Assembly: GCA_002456995.1 (NCBI GenBank)
Contig: NTKC01000008.1
Span: forward strand, 19,488 to 83,487
Length of the DNA stretch: 64,000 nt
Direction: 5' to 3'
DNA from: Candidatus Thioglobus sp. MED-G25
GTDB lineage: Bacteria; Pseudomonadota; Gammaproteobacteria; Arenicellales; UBA868
In this document: positions 1 to 11,303 of the stretch, piece by piece
How the letters are laid out: every line of letters begins with the position of its first letter
Numbering within the stretch: position 1 is the stretch's first letter
Translations under genes and position numbers: made by a program
Notes under the pieces: model-generated
What the model saw: the letters and a program-made list of their open reading frames with translations, nothing else
What the model was told of the DNA's origin: nothing
The model's database searches: none

Positions 1-195
1 TTGCTCCAGATACTCCAGATGGCCGTGGGCGTGACCAGTTTCCCCTTCCGCAGTTGATCTAAACACAGCCGCAACATCGTTATACCCCTCTACATCGGCC
101 TTGGCCGCGAAATACAAATAACGCCGGTTTGCCTGCGACTCTCCGGCAAATGCATCTTTGAGATGCTGTTCTGTTTGACTCCCTTTGAATGTCAT
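1..195 (-). CDS. Rubrerythrin family protein, N-terminal part (truncated by window edge)
   Basis: Minus-strand reading from ATG at 195 gives MTFKGSQTEQHLKDAFAGESQANRRYLYFAAKADVEGYNDVAAVFRSTAEGETGHAHGHLEYLEQ, typical of rubrerythrin; absent from the ORF track because it has no stop in the window. Confidence 0.85.
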   Translation of the reverse strand, partial: MTFKGSQTEQHLKDAFAGESQANRRYLYFAAKADVEGYNDVAAVFRSTAEGETGHAHGHLEYLEQ

Positions 196-307
196 ATCAC
201 CGCCTCCATAACCGAATTGCTGAAGAATTTCAGCTTGCGATAAAATAGAGTGGGTGATCCTGAGTCTAAATCGAGGCTTCAATCAAGGTCAACGAGGCAA
301 CTTATCT

Positions 308-550
308 ATGGCCAGACAAACAAAACCGAAAATTGGGGATTTCGAGAAGTCCCTAAAGGAACTTGAAACCATTGTTGTAAGGATGGAGGAAGGTGATCAG
401 TCGCTGGAAGCCTCCCTGAAAGATTTTGAGCGGGGTATGGCACTCGCTCAGATCTGCAGATCCAGCCTGGATACTGCAGAACAGAAGGTACAAATGCTGA
501 TTGAGAAAAACGGCGCGCTACAAACCGAACCCTTCGAGCCAGAAAACTAG
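308..550 (+). CDS. xseB: Exodeoxyribonuclease VII small subunit
   Basis: MARQTKPKIGDFEKSLKELETIVVRMEEGDQSLEASLKDFERGM; located directly upstream of ispA. Internal ATG preferred over the ORF-track start. Confidence 0.92.
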   Translation: MARQTKPKIGDFEKSLKELETIVVRMEEGDQSLEASLKDFERGMALAQICRSSLDTAEQKVQMLIEKNGALQTEPFEPEN

Positions 551-1446
551 TGCCCGGCAAGGACTTTCTTGAACCAGTCTGGACGGTATGGCGACAACGT
601 GTAGCTGATTATCTGGATCGAATACTACCCGTAACTGCAGATCAACCGGGCCTGCTGCACAGTGCCATGCGCTACAGTACACTGGCTGTAGGCAAACGTT
701 TCCGGGCAGCGTTGGTTTATGCCGCTGGCAGACATACCGGTGCGGCGGACAGCGCACTAGATGTTCCAGCGTGTGCAGTTGAACTGGTGCACACTTTCTC
801 ACTGATTCACGATGATCTACCTGCAATGGATGATGACGATCTGCGGCGTGGACAACCCACCTGCCACAAGGCTTTTGATGAGGCGACTGCGATCCTGGCA
901 GGCGATGCCTTACAGGCATTGGCTTTTGAGCTGCTCGCATCCGACAGCGCCCTAACGGTTGACGCTGAACGGCGCCTTGGGATGTGTCAATTACTCGCCA
1001 GCGCAGCAGGGACACGGGGTCTCGCCGGCGGCCAGGCCCTGGATCTGACAGAATCATCCGCTATCGGGATGGAATCATTGGCGAATAGACATGCGCTCAA
1101 AACCGGCAGTCTAATACGGGCATCTGTGGCATTGGGCGCGCTGACCGGTTCGGCCGATCAAACGACATTAGATCATCTGGATAAATTTGCCGATGCAATT
1201 GGACTGGCTTATCAGGTCATTGATGATGTTCTCGACGGTACCGTCAGCACAGACATTCTCGGCAAAGACAGCGACTCCGACCGCCACGCTGACAAATTCA
1301 CGTACCTCACTGAACTCGGTGAACAGAACGCACGTGAGTTTGCGCAGAATCTGCACGAGCGTGCGATCAGTTCACTGGACGACTTATCGATGAACACCAA
1401 TTTGCTCAGGGACCTCGCTGGATTTACTATCCACAGAACGCACTGA
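550..1446 (+). CDS. ispA: Polyprenyl (farnesyl diphosphate) synthase
   Basis: Contains the Asp-rich motif HDDLPAMDDDDLRRG and second motif YQVIDDVLD; GTG start overlaps the xseB stop. Confidence 0.95.
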   Translation: MPGKDFLEPVWTVWRQRVADYLDRILPVTADQPGLLHSAMRYSTLAVGKRFRAALVYAAGRHTGAADSALDVPACAVELVHTFSLIHDDLPAMDDDDLRRGQPTCHKAFDEATAILAGDALQALAFELLASDSALTVDAERRLGMCQLLASAAGTRGLAGGQALDLTESSAIGMESLANRHALKTGSLIRASVALGALTGSADQTTLDHLDKFADAIGLAYQVIDDVLDGTVSTDILGKDSDSDRHADKFTYLTELGEQNAREFAQNLHERAISSLDDLSMNTNLLRDLAGFTIHRTH

Positions 1447-1497
1447 TACCGATCACCTTGGCTCAGGCCAAACGTCGACCCTAATTCGACTTCCCCT

Positions 1498-3384
1498 ATG
1501 AATAAAGCGTCACAAAATAATCTTCTGGACCGCATAGATTCACCATCTGATCTACGCCAACTCAAGCAAGCACAACTGCCCCAACTGGCCCAGGAGATCC
1601 GCGACTACCTGATCAACACAATCTCGGCTACCGGCGGACATCTGGCGCCTGGTCTGGGTGCAGTTGAACTCACGCTGGCACTGCATTATGTGTTTGACAC
1701 CCCCCGTGACCGCCTAGTCTGGGATATCGGTCACCAAGCCTATCCGCACAAAATATTGACGGGCCGGAAACATCAACTCCATACAATCCGTCAGCAGTCT
1801 GGACTTTCGGGATTTCTGAGTCGCACTGAAAGCGACTATGACGTTTTTGGTGCTGGGCATTCCAGCACATCAATCAGCGCTGCCCTTGGCATGGCTGTGG
1901 CATCAAGGCTCGATAATCAACAGCGCGAAGTTGTTGCCATCATTGGAGACGGAGGACTGACCGCGGGTCTTGCGATGGAAGCTCTAAACAATGCCGGTGC
2001 CAATGACAACGACATTCTTGTGGTTCTCAATGACAACGAAATGTCGATCTCACGGAACGTAGGCGCCATATCGAACTACCTTGCCAGAATCCTTTCAGGG
2101 AAAGCCTATACCACGGTCAGAGAAGGCAGTAAAACGGTCCTGGGCACCATACCGCCCATGCAGGCACTGGCGAGGCGCTGGGAAGAACACATGAAAGGCA
2201 TGGTCATGCCGAGCACGCTTTTCGAAGAACTTGGGTTCTACTATATCGGTCCAATCAACGGGCACGACACACACACCCTGATCTCTACCCTGAAGAACCT
2301 CAAGTCCATGCGCGGCCCGCGTTTTCTGCACGTGGTGACCCAGAAAGGACGTGGCTACGAACCGGCTGAAGGAGACCCCAGCGTCTTTCATGGTGTCGGC
2401 CCGTTCGATCCGTCTACCGGCAAAGTCGAAAAGAAAACCAGCAGTCGGACCTACAGCCACGTTTTTGGTGATTGGCTGTGTGACATGGCCGAAGAGGATG
2501 GAAAACTCATCGGAATTACACCTGCCATGCGTGAAGGTTCGGGTCTAGTGAGATTTTCTGAAGAATTTCCAGAACGCTACTTTGATGTCGGCATTGCAGA
2601 ACAGCACGCAATGACATTTGCTGCAGGTGTCGCCTGCGAGGGTCTGAAACCGGTCGTCGCCATCTACTCAACCTTCTTACAACGAGCTTACGATCAGCTG
2701 ATACATGATGTCAGCGTTCAGGGATTGGATGTAACATTGGCCATAGACCGCGCCGGCATTGTCGGCGCAGATGGGCCAACCCACCAGGGCGCTTTCGATC
2801 TCACTTTTCTTCGCTGCCTGCCCAATATGGTCGTGATGGCGCCGGCAGATGAAGCTGAATGCCGAGACATGCTGTATACCGCCTACCACCATCAGGGTCC
2901 TGCGGCTGTGCGTTATCCCCGTGGTGGCGGTCCGGGGAAGCCCGAAAACAAGGTTATGAATAGACTACCGCTTGGTCGTGCACAAACCATAAGGACCGGA
3001 AAGAGAATCGCAATACTTGCCTTTGGCACTATGGTTTCACCCGCACTGGAGGCGGCAAATTCTCTCGATGCAACCGTAGTTAATATGCGTTTTGTGAAAC
3101 CATTAGATGAATCTCTTATTCTGGACATGGCCGGGAGCCATGACATGCTGATTACCGTTGAAGAGAACACTGTGCTTGGTGGTGCGGGTTCGGGTGTCTC
3201 GGAAATCTTGCGGAACAAGCAATTCACCGTGCCGATGCTGAGTCTGGGCCTGCCCGATATTCATATCGAACACGGTTCAGCAAATGACATGCTCGCCGCC
3301 TGTGGCCTTGATGCTGCCGGGATACATCAAGCAATCAAGCAAGCGATGCAATCCCAGCTTGCCCCTATTCTTGAATCTGCTTAG
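1498..3384 (+). CDS. dxs: 1-deoxy-D-xylulose-5-phosphate synthase
   Basis: Full-length TPP transketolase-like protein with [18 protein letters not shown] and [18 protein letters not shown]; follows ispA. Confidence 0.97.
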   Translation: MNKASQNNLLDRIDSPSDLRQLKQAQLPQLAQEIRDYLINTISATGGHLAPGLGAVELTLALHYVFDTPRDRLVWDIGHQAYPHKILTGRKHQLHTIRQQSGLSGFLSRTESDYDVFGAGHSSTSISAALGMAVASRLDNQQREVVAIIGDGGLTAGLAMEALNNAGANDNDILVVLNDNEMSISRNVGAISNYLARILSGKAYTTVREGSKTVLGTIPPMQALARRWEEHMKGMVMPSTLFEELGFYYIGPINGHDTHTLISTLKNLKSMRGPRFLHVVTQKGRGYEPAEGDPSVFHGVGPFDPSTGKVEKKTSSRTYSHVFGDWLCDMAEEDGKLIGITPAMREGSGLVRFSEEFPERYFDVGIAEQHAMTFAAGVACEGLKPVVAIYSTFLQRAYDQLIHDVSVQGLDVTLAIDRAGIVGADGPTHQGAFDLTFLRCLPNMVVMAPADEAECRDMLYTAYHHQGPAAVRYPRGGGPGKPENKVMNRLPLGRAQTIRTGKRIAILAFGTMVSPALEAANSLDATVVNMRFVKPLDESLILDMAGSHDMLITVEENTVLGGAGSGVSEILRNKQFTVPMLSLGLPDIHIEHGSANDMLAACGLDAAGIHQAIKQAMQSQLAPILESA

Positions 3385-3429
3385 ACTTGTGGGAGCGTGT
3401 GTGCTCTAACTCACGAAGTACTCTATCTT

Positions 3430-4245
3430 ATGAACAAACCCCTACCCGAACCCGTCATCGACTCGACGATTGCGGATGTCCAAGGGAGTCCGGACAACCG
3501 GAACCTGACCATTGACAAAGTGGGGGTGAAAGATGTCCGTCATCCTGTCATTGTCAAAGATCGGAGTGGCTGGGAACAACACACCGTTGCCAACTTCAAT
3601 ATGTTTGTTGAACTGCCCCATAATTTCAAGGGCACGCACATGTCCCGTTTCATCGAGATCCTCAACCAGCATGAACGGGAAACCACTGTTCAGTCTTTCC
3701 GGGTCATGCTACATGAGATGATCGAGCACTTGGATGCCCACACAGGGCATATCGAAATGAGTTTTCCATTTTTTCTGCAAAAGAAAGCCCCGGTTACCGG
3801 AGTTGAGAGTTTGCTCGACTATCAGGTGACGCTGACCGGTCAGGTCAATCAGAGTAGCGTCGTCACGGAAATTCGTATTGTCGTGCCCGTGACCAGCCTG
3901 TGCCCCTGCTCCAAGGAAATATCTAACTATGGGGCCCACAACCAGCGTTCTCATGTCACCGTAAGCGTCCGCTCTAGTGCGTTTATCTGGATCGAGGAGT
4001 TGATCGAAACAGTCGAAGCACAGGCGAGTTGCGAATTGTATGGTCTACTCAAAAGACCTGACGAGAAATATGTCACCGAAAAAGCGTACGATAATCCAAA
4101 GTTCGTCGAAGACCTTGTTCGCGATATTGCCGGTCAACTGAATCAGGACCAAAGAATCAGCAGCTATACCGTTGAAGCCGAAAACTTCGAATCTATCCAT
4201 AATCATTCCGCTTACGCGCAGATCCACTGCGAACAGCAAGACTGA
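3430..4245 (+). CDS. folE2: GTP cyclohydrolase, FolE2 type
   Basis: [40 protein letters not shown] and [25 protein letters not shown], FolE2 signature. Confidence 0.93.
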   Translation: MNKPLPEPVIDSTIADVQGSPDNRNLTIDKVGVKDVRHPVIVKDRSGWEQHTVANFNMFVELPHNFKGTHMSRFIEILNQHERETTVQSFRVMLHEMIEHLDAHTGHIEMSFPFFLQKKAPVTGVESLLDYQVTLTGQVNQSSVVTEIRIVVPVTSLCPCSKEISNYGAHNQRSHVTVSVRSSAFIWIEELIETVEAQASCELYGLLKRPDEKYVTEKAYDNPKFVEDLVRDIAGQLNQDQRISSYTVEAENFESIHNHSAYAQIHCEQQD

Positions 4246-4351
4246 ACAACGCCCCGCGGCGCTTTTAGTCGCATTCTCCGATGGATCAGGTGATTTTTCT
4301 CCGGCGCACGGTAACAACCGTCAACACCTCAATTGATTAGGCCCTCTACGC

Positions 4352-5233
4352 ATGCGTATAGGGATTGATCTGGGCGGAACCAAGACCGAGGGTGTCATAC
4401 TCGACCGGGGCGGTAAAGAACTTGTCCGTCGTCGCTACCCCACCCCCCGAGCTGAAGGCTACGAGGCCATCCTAAACACTATCGGATCTCTGATTGCGGA
4501 ACTTGACCAGTTCGCCGGGTATCAGTGCACAGTTGGTGTCTGCACACCCGGTGCAGTGTCACAAGTCAACGGGTGCTTGAAGAATTCAAATACAGTGTGC
4601 ATGAATGGTCGACCAGTCGCTAGTGATTTGGAAAACCTTATCGGCCGGCCGGTTCGGCTGGAGAATGATGCCAACTGTTTCGCCCTTGCTGAGGCCATCG
4701 ATGGTGCCGGCAAGAATGCCGGCAGTGTTTTCGGAATCATTCTGGGGACCGGGGTGGGTGCAGGCATTGTCATCAACAGGACTCTGTTCAAAGGACTGCA
4801 TCACATCGCCGGTGAGTGGGGTCACAATGTACTGGAAGCCGATGGCCCGCTATGCTACTGCGGCAATAACGGCTGTGTAGAAACGTTTCTCTCGGGACCA
4901 GGTCTGGTGGCTGAGTATGTCAGACAGGGCGGTGACACCAGCGTGGACGCTACCACGGTGGCGACACGAGCCGCACACGACCCCACAGCGGGGGAAGCAC
5001 TGAATGTGTTTTTAGATCGATTTGGTCGGGCCCTGGCAATGGTGATCAATATCCTGGACCCTGATTTGGTCGTCCTTGGGGGTGGCCTTTCCAAAATCGA
5101 GCGTCTATATATCGAGGGGCGCCAGCGCACTGCGCTTTACGTATTCAACGAAGACTTCCGCACGCCGATCGTATCGAATAATCATGGAGACAGCGGCGGT
5201 GTCCGCGGTGCCGCCCTACTCTGGCCAGAGTGA
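4352..5233 (+). CDS. ROK family sugar kinase (fructokinase/N-acetylhexosamine kinase-like)
   Basis: MRIGIDLGGTKTEGVILD phosphate loop and ROK Zn motif HNVLEADGPLCYCGNNGCVETFLSGP. Confidence 0.92.
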   Translation: MRIGIDLGGTKTEGVILDRGGKELVRRRYPTPRAEGYEAILNTIGSLIAELDQFAGYQCTVGVCTPGAVSQVNGCLKNSNTVCMNGRPVASDLENLIGRPVRLENDANCFALAEAIDGAGKNAGSVFGIILGTGVGAGIVINRTLFKGLHHIAGEWGHNVLEADGPLCYCGNNGCVETFLSGPGLVAEYVRQGGDTSVDATTVATRAAHDPTAGEALNVFLDRFGRALAMVINILDPDLVVLGGGLSKIERLYIEGRQRTALYVFNEDFRTPIVSNNHGDSGGVRGAALLWPE

Positions 5234-5244
5234 TCTAGCTGACG

Positions 5245-5646
5245 CTAGGGAAATCTCCCGCTTGCGTCAGTGTCACGCCGTGGGGGTGGTTGCAGACCCC
5301 TCTCGTAGAGCCAGTCCCAATCCGGACCGTCCCATCCAAACCTCTTAAGGTCTACTGTCCCTTTAAGGCTAAACACAATTCCCTCACGGATTAATGCCTG
5401 GCGCTGACGCGGGTCTGCTGCACCATCGCTGCGGGTGCTGATCTTTCCCTGGCTGTTGATCACCCGCTGCCAGGGCACATCCATCCCGGCTGGGAGCGAT
5501 GCCAGAGCATAGCCGACGAGCCTTGGGCCACACCCCACGATGGCAGCAACCTGCCCATAGGTCGCAACAACACCCGCCGGGATTGTCTTCACAACCTCGT
5601 AAATCGTTTGATGGCGTACTGAGAAAGATTCTGTAGCGCTGCTCAT
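5245..5646 (-). CDS. MGMT-fold alkyltransferase-like (ATL) protein
   Basis: IPAGVVATYGQVAAIVGCGPRLVGYAL...GMDVPWQRVINSQGKIS; the MGMT PCHR active site is replaced by PWQRV. Confidence 0.85.
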   Translation of the reverse strand: MSSATESFSVRHQTIYEVVKTIPAGVVATYGQVAAIVGCGPRLVGYALASLPAGMDVPWQRVINSQGKISTRSDGAADPRQRQALIREGIVFSLKGTVDLKRFGWDGPDWDWLYERGLQPPPRRDTDASGRFP

Positions 5647-5675
5647 CCTGGTTAAGCCCGGGTTTAACTGATCAC

Positions 5676-6251
5676 TCAGCACACCTTCATGTGGTCACCC
5701 ACAAACTCGATAGTCGCCAACGTCAGAATAGGTGCATCGACATCCGACAACATCTCTCGGCCACCTTCAGCAGGTTTTTCGATCACACAACCAATGCCGA
5801 CTAGATTCGCTTGGCTTTCACGCACAAGACGAACGAGTGCACTGAGCGTCGACCCTGTAGCCAGAAAATCATCGATAATCAGCACACAGTCATCCGGCCC
5901 TAGAAAACGGCGATCTACCATAAGGTCGATGTGGGAGCCTCGGGTTCGACTGATAGCCTCGGCGACATAATAAGTACCTGTCATCAGAGCAGAGCGACCT
6001 TTGCGGGCATAAATCAACTCCGCACCAAATGTTGACGCCACACCCAGCGCTACAGGAATACCACTGACTTCCGCGGTGACGACTTTAGTCACCAGATCAA
6101 CGCCACACGCCTGAAACTGTGAGCAGAGCTCTACTGCCATGCGCAAAGTGAGTCCAGGCTCAACCTGGTGGTTCAGAAAACTGTCCAGCTTGACAATCCC
6201 ACCGCCGACGTGGACACCTTCGTTGGTAATCTTGTCGATCAACTCCTGCAT
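5676..6251 (-). CDS. xpt: Xanthine phosphoribosyltransferase
   Basis: MQELIDKITNEGVHVGGGIVKLDSFLNHQVEP; PRPP motif VLIIDDFLATGST. Confidence 0.93.
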   Translation of the reverse strand: MQELIDKITNEGVHVGGGIVKLDSFLNHQVEPGLTLRMAVELCSQFQACGVDLVTKVVTAEVSGIPVALGVASTFGAELIYARKGRSALMTGTYYVAEAISRTRGSHIDLMVDRRFLGPDDCVLIIDDFLATGSTLSALVRLVRESQANLVGIGCVIEKPAEGGREMLSDVDAPILTLATIEFVGDHMKVC

Positions 6252-6299
6252 ATCCTTCCCCGGCCAACTCTGTACAGCATCGCGGAATATCGTAACAGA

Positions 6300-7163
6300 T
6301 CAGGGACGTATTCTCTGTTCTGCACACTGATTCAGGCTCTCGAGTACTTCTTCTAGCGTGCTACCCAATAGCTGAAGCTGAACATTCTCTGACAGTCGAT
6401 GATCACCGTTCTTTACCAGGCAGACTCGAACATCGGATGTGGTCAGCGCTTGACTCAATTGAACAGCGGTTTCCCAGGGTACCTCCGTGTCCAGCATACC
6501 CTGGATCAGACGCACGGGACAGTGAATATCGATGGGATTTTCCATCAACAAATTTTTTTCCCCGTCTTCGATAAACGCTTTGGTTACCGGATAACCTTCT
6601 GAGTCATGCTCCGAATCCAGCAGAATGATACCGTCACGGTTCAGCGTCTGTCGCTGCTCGGCAGTCAAGTCCCGCCACATCAGGTCTCGGGTGAAGTCCG
6701 GTGCCGCGGCAATTCCGATCATGCCACTGATCTGCGGCCCCAGCGCGAGGGCGACATGCAGCATGATCCAACCGCCCATGCTGGAACCGATCAGTATCAA
6801 TGGACCATCGACGACGGCCTTGATCACTGTTAGGGCGTCCTGGGTCCATGCGCTGATGCTGCCGCTTTCAAATTGACCGCCGGAGGCCCCGTGTCCGGAA
6901 TAATCAAATCGCAGCATTGCATGTCCCTGCGCCCGGCAAAGGTCGGCAAGATACTGTGCTTTGGTGCCGGACATATCGGAGCGGTAACCGCTCAGGAATA
7001 CAACGCAAGGAGCCCGCCCGGGTTCAAACACATAAGCGAGTTTTTGTGCGGCCGCGTTCAGTATAAATTCGGTTTTAGCCATCGTAACTGGAGTCGACAC
7101 AAAGTCTGTCACCGGCCGCTGCGCGGTCATTAAGGCGTACAGTTTCACACCTTCGTTGACCAC
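6300..7163 (-). CDS. Alpha/beta hydrolase
   Basis: GSSMGGWIML nucleophile elbow, PVRLIQGMLDTEVPW and GDHRLSE; start may be 7163, 7130 or 7082. Confidence 0.85.
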   Translation of the reverse strand: MVNEGVKLYALMTAQRPVTDFVSTPVTMAKTEFILNAAAQKLAYVFEPGRAPCVVFLSGYRSDMSGTKAQYLADLCRAQGHAMLRFDYSGHGASGGQFESGSISAWTQDALTVIKAVVDGPLILIGSSMGGWIMLHVALALGPQISGMIGIAAAPDFTRDLMWRDLTAEQRQTLNRDGIILLDSEHDSEGYPVTKAFIEDGEKNLLMENPIDIHCPVRLIQGMLDTEVPWETAVQLSQALTTSDVRVCLVKNGDHRLSENVQLQLLGSTLEEVLESLNQCAEQRIRP

Positions 7164-7203
7164 CTGACAAGCAGCGACTATTTGAAGTCAGGAATTCCAA
7201 AAT

Positions 7204-7229
7204 GATTGACGTTTACGTAAACGTCAATC
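7204..7229. promoter_or_regulatory. 26-bp perfect palindromic operator (LiuR-like) overlapping a candidate promoter of the liu operon
   Basis: GATTGACGTTTACGTAAACGTCAATC equals its reverse complement; TTGACG (7206-7211) and TACAAT (7230-7235) form -35/-10-like elements with an 18-bp spacer. Confidence 0.75.
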
Positions 7230-7292
7230 TACAATTCACCCTGTACGGCAATATCGCCTTACAACATTGATTTTAGCCTCGGGAAACACCCC

Positions 7293-8459
7293 ATGGAATC
7301 CGCAACTGCACTCAATTTTGCTCTTGGGGAAACGACCGATCTTCTGCGTGACTCGATCCGTGAATTTGCTCGTGCCGAAATCGCGCCGCAGGCATCAGAG
7401 ATTGACCAAAATAATCACTTCCCCCGTGAATTATGGGGGAAAATGGGAGACTTGGGCCTGCTCGGTATCACGGTAGAGGAAGCCTTTGGTGGAGCTGGGA
7501 TGGGCTATTTACAGCACACCGTGGCCATGGAGGAAATCAGCCGTGCGTCAGCGGCTGTCGCATTATCTTATGGCGCCCACTCGAATCTTTGCGTCAACCA
7601 GATCCGTCGTAACGGTACCGACGACCAGAAACACAAATACCTCCCCAAGCTGATCAGTGGCGAGCACATCGGTGCATTGGCCATGAGCGAACCTAGCAGT
7701 GGTTCAGACGTTGTCAGCATGCAGCTTCACGCTGATCGGGTTGACGACGGTTTTCTACTCAACGGCAACAAAATGTGGATTACCAACGGGCCCGACGCTG
7801 ATGTGCTCGTCATCTATGCCAAGACGGAACCCAAAGCAGGATCTAATGGAATCAGCGCATTTCTGATTGAAAAATCGTTCACCGGATTTTCCACCGGTAA
7901 AAAACTCGACAAACTTGGCATGCGAGGTTCCAATACCAGTGAGCTGATATTTGAAGACTGTGCGGTACCGGAAGAAAACATGCTGGGTGAACTGAATACC
8001 GGCGTTCAGTTACTGATGAGCGGCCTTGACTACGAGCGTGTTGTGCTTTCCGGTGGTCCCCTAGGAATCATGCAGGCCTGTATGGACGTGGTGCTCCCCT
8101 ACGTGCATGAACGCACACAATTTGGTCAACCCATCGGCCAGTTCCAGCTGATGCAAGGTAAGCTGGCCGATATGTACACGACTATGAATGCCTCACGAGC
8201 TTATGTTTATGCTGTCGCTGCGGCGTGCGACAGAGGAGAAACAACAAGAAAGGATGCGGCTGGCGCCATTCTCTATGCTGCAGAAAAAGCCACATGGATG
8301 GCGCTTGAATCCATCCAGGCTCTGGGGGGTAATGGTTACATCAACGACTATCCCACCGGTCGACTGCTCCGAGACGCAAAACTTTACGAAATCGGTGCCG
8401 GCACCAGCGAAATCCGACGTATGTTGATCGGCAGAGAACTTTTTGACGACACACGATGA
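7293..8459 (+). CDS. liuA: Isovaleryl-CoA dehydrogenase
   Basis: Acyl-CoA dehydrogenase fold ([68 protein letters not shown]) followed by methylcrotonyl-CoA carboxylase genes. Confidence 0.92.
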   Translation: MESATALNFALGETTDLLRDSIREFARAEIAPQASEIDQNNHFPRELWGKMGDLGLLGITVEEAFGGAGMGYLQHTVAMEEISRASAAVALSYGAHSNLCVNQIRRNGTDDQKHKYLPKLISGEHIGALAMSEPSSGSDVVSMQLHADRVDDGFLLNGNKMWITNGPDADVLVIYAKTEPKAGSNGISAFLIEKSFTGFSTGKKLDKLGMRGSNTSELIFEDCAVPEENMLGELNTGVQLLMSGLDYERVVLSGGPLGIMQACMDVVLPYVHERTQFGQPIGQFQLMQGKLADMYTTMNASRAYVYAVAAACDRGETTRKDAAGAILYAAEKATWMALESIQALGGNGYINDYPTGRLLRDAKLYEIGAGTSEIRRMLIGRELFDDTR

Positions 8460-8476
8460 CACAAAACGGAGAACGT

Positions 8477-9664
8477 ATGAGTGAAGACTCGATCGTAATT
8501 ACTGGTGCAGCACGGACTCCACTCGGAGGCTTTCAAGGTGACCTGGGCTCGGTTACAGCACCGGAACTTGGTGCCATAGCCATAGACGCCGCTGTAGAAC
8601 GATCCCGTATCGCCCCAGAGACCATCGACGAAGTGTTGATGGGGTGTGTATTGCCCGCAGGCCAAGGCCAGGCACCCGCAAGGCAGGCCGCTCTCGGAGC
8701 CGGCCTGCCGTTGCACGTCGGCTGTACCACAATCAATAAAATGTGTGGTTCCGGTATGAAGGCAGTGATGCTTGCAAACGACCTGATCGCATCAGGGAGT
8801 GCGAATACAGCAATTGGTGGTGGTCAAGAAAGCATGAGCAATGCGCCATTTCTCCTGCCAAAAGCCAGGGGTGGATACCGATTGGGTCACGGAGAAGTGG
8901 TTGATCACATGTTTCTGGATGGTCTCGAGGATGCCTATGAACCCGGTCGACTGATGGGTACGTTTGCCGAAGACTGTGCTGATCGATATGTGTTTTCGAG
9001 AGAAGATCAGGACGATTTCGCGATTGAATCCCTGACCCGTGCCAAAGAAGCCATCGAAAGCGGCGCTTTTCAGAATGAAGTTGTTCCAGTTACCGTTTCG
9101 GATCGGACAGGCGAGCACCTGGTCGATTATGACGAGCAACCGCTTAAAGGAAACGTCGAAAACATACCACGCCTCAAACCAGCGTTTCGCAAAGGCGGTA
9201 CTGTGACTGCTGCCAATTCAAGCTCAATTTCAGATGGTGCCGCTGCGCTGGTTTTGATGCGTCTATCTGCTGCTGAAAAGGGCGGCCACGTCCCATTGGC
9301 CAAAATTGTCGGGCATGCCAGTCACGCCCAGGAACCTGCTCTGTTCACAACTGCGCCCGTGTTTGCAATTAGAAAGCTGCTCGAAAAACTCAACTGGAAA
9401 GCGACAGACGTTGATCTCTATGAGATCAACGAGGCATTTGCAGTAGTCACAATGGCGGCGATGCGTGATCTTGAACTGGACCACCAACAGGTCAACCGAC
9501 ACGGCGGCGCCTGTGCTCTGGGTCACCCTATAGGTGCCTCAGGTGCAAGAATAATCGTGACCCTACTCTCAGCGCTTCAGAGATACGATATGCACAAAGG
9601 CATTGCTGCACTGTGCATCGGTGGAGGTGAAGCAACTGCCATGGCCTTTGAGCGACTGAACTGA
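8477..9664 (+). CDS. atoB: Acetyl-CoA C-acetyltransferase (thiolase)
   Basis: VITGAARTPLGGFQGDL, NKMCGSGMKAVMLA, GGACALGHPIGASGARI, ALCIGGGEATAMAFE. Confidence 0.92.
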   Translation: MSEDSIVITGAARTPLGGFQGDLGSVTAPELGAIAIDAAVERSRIAPETIDEVLMGCVLPAGQGQAPARQAALGAGLPLHVGCTTINKMCGSGMKAVMLANDLIASGSANTAIGGGQESMSNAPFLLPKARGGYRLGHGEVVDHMFLDGLEDAYEPGRLMGTFAEDCADRYVFSREDQDDFAIESLTRAKEAIESGAFQNEVVPVTVSDRTGEHLVDYDEQPLKGNVENIPRLKPAFRKGGTVTAANSSSISDGAAALVLMRLSAAEKGGHVPLAKIVGHASHAQEPALFTTAPVFAIRKLLEKLNWKATDVDLYEINEAFAVVTMAAMRDLELDHQQVNRHGGACALGHPIGASGARIIVTLLSALQRYDMHKGIAALCIGGGEATAMAFERLN

Positions 9665-9690
9665 CCGGTTGTCAGTAAGTACACACAGTC

Positions 9691-11298
9691 ATGACCATAT
9701 TTAACAGTGCAATCGAGATCAGTGGTGGTGATTTTCAACAAAACCGCAGCGCCATGCGGGATAAGGTTGAAGAACTTCGTCAGGCTGTATCCACCGTCGC
9801 AATCGGTGGCTCACAGATCGCTCGCCAAAAACATCTTGATCGAGATAAATTACCAGTACGTGAACGGGTCAGTAAACTTATTGATCCAGCAACACCATTT
9901 CTTGAACTTTCCCAGCTTGCCGCGTGGGATATGTACGATGGCAAAGTACCGGCCGCTGGCATCATCACCGGAATTGGCAGAATCAGTGGCCGAGAATGTG
10001 TTGTAGTTGCCAATGACGCAACCGTCAAGGGTGGTACGTACTTCCCACTTACCGTCAAGAAACACCTGCGTGCCCAGACCATTGCTTCAGAGAATAGGCT
10101 GCCCTGTATCTACCTGGTTGATTCCGGCGGTGCTTTTTTACCCAAACAGGACGAGGTATTTCCGGATCGGGAACATTTCGGTCGAATATTCTTTAATCAG
10201 GCAAATATGTCTGCAGCCGGCATCCCGCAGATCGCTGTTGTGATGGGATCATGCACTGCTGGCGGCGCTTATGTTCCTGCCATGTCGGATCAGACCATTA
10301 TCGTACGTGATCAGGGTACTATTTTTCTCGGCGGGCCACCGCTTGTAAAAGCCGCAATTGGTGAGGAAGTCACTGCTGAAGACCTTGGAGGTGCTGACGT
10401 ACACACCCGAATTTCAGGTGTTGCCGACTATCTCGCTGACAACGATCACCATGCACTTGAACTCACTCGTACTCTCGTCGCGAACTTGAACTCACCATTA
10501 AATACACCCATTGAGCGGATCGAACCCAGGGAACCCGTCTACGATCCACAAGAACTATATGGAGTGATTCCAAGCGATGTCAAAAAAGCCTACGATGTTC
10601 GCGAAATAATCTGTCGAATCGTTGACGCCAGTGAATTTACGGAATTTAAGGCCCGATACGGAACGACGCTGGTATGCGCATTTGCCCGTATTCACGGATA
10701 TCCCATCGGGATTGTCGCGAACAATGGTGTTCTTTTTTCCGAATCTGCACTCAAGGGCGCACATTTTATTGAGTTGTGCAGCCAGCGACAAATCCCGTTG
10801 TTGTTTCTTCAGAATATTACCGGTTTCATGGTAGGCAGACGCTATGAAAATCAGGGAATCGCCCGGGATGGTGCGAAGATGGTTACTGCGGTTGCCTGTA
10901 GCCGCGTACCCCGATTTACGGTGATCATCGGTGGTAGCTTTGGTGCAGGAAATTATGGGATGTGTGGTCGTGCCTACGACCCAAAATTTCTGTGGATGTG
11001 GCCTAACGCCAGGATTTCAGTGATGGGTGGTGAACAGGCTGCATCTGTGCTGACGGAAGTGCGTCGGGACAACACCCAGGGCCAGGGTAAGGCCTGGACT
11101 GATGATGACGAAACAGCATTCAAAAACAGCATACGCGACCAGTACGAAACACAAGGGCATCCTTTTTATGCCAGCGCCAGACTCTGGGACGATGGTGTGA
11201 TAGACCCGGTTGATACCCGTCAAGTAGTCGCGCTGGGAATCTCCGCTGCGTTGAATGCTCCTGTCGAACCGACGCGATACGGCGTCTTCCGTATGTGA
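9691..11298 (+). CDS. liuB: Methylcrotonoyl-CoA carboxylase, carboxyltransferase (beta) subunit
   Basis: Carboxyltransferase protein with [22 protein letters not shown] and [19 protein letters not shown]. Confidence 0.94.
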   Translation: MTIFNSAIEISGGDFQQNRSAMRDKVEELRQAVSTVAIGGSQIARQKHLDRDKLPVRERVSKLIDPATPFLELSQLAAWDMYDGKVPAAGIITGIGRISGRECVVVANDATVKGGTYFPLTVKKHLRAQTIASENRLPCIYLVDSGGAFLPKQDEVFPDREHFGRIFFNQANMSAAGIPQIAVVMGSCTAGGAYVPAMSDQTIIVRDQGTIFLGGPPLVKAAIGEEVTAEDLGGADVHTRISGVADYLADNDHHALELTRTLVANLNSPLNTPIERIEPREPVYDPQELYGVIPSDVKKAYDVREIICRIVDASEFTEFKARYGTTLVCAFARIHGYPIGIVANNGVLFSESALKGAHFIELCSQRQIPLLFLQNITGFMVGRRYENQGIARDGAKMVTAVACSRVPRFTVIIGGSFGAGNYGMCGRAYDPKFLWMWPNARISVMGGEQAASVLTEVRRDNTQGQGKAWTDDDETAFKNSIRDQYETQGHPFYASARLWDDGVIDPVDTRQVVALGISAALNAPVEPTRYGVFRM

Positions 11299-11303
11299 GT
11301 GCC

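Noticed and set aside
518-1057. 179-aa minus-strand ORF opposite ispA
   Set aside because: Fully antisense to a clear ispA gene; low-complexity translation with no family features.
1458-1471. Small hairpin TTGGC-TCAG-GCCAA between ispA and dxs
   Set aside because: Short, no T-tract, likely chance in a 50-bp operon gap.
4250-4266. CGCC-CCGC-GGCG hairpin followed by TTTT after folE2
   Set aside because: Only a 4-bp stem; too weak to call a terminator.
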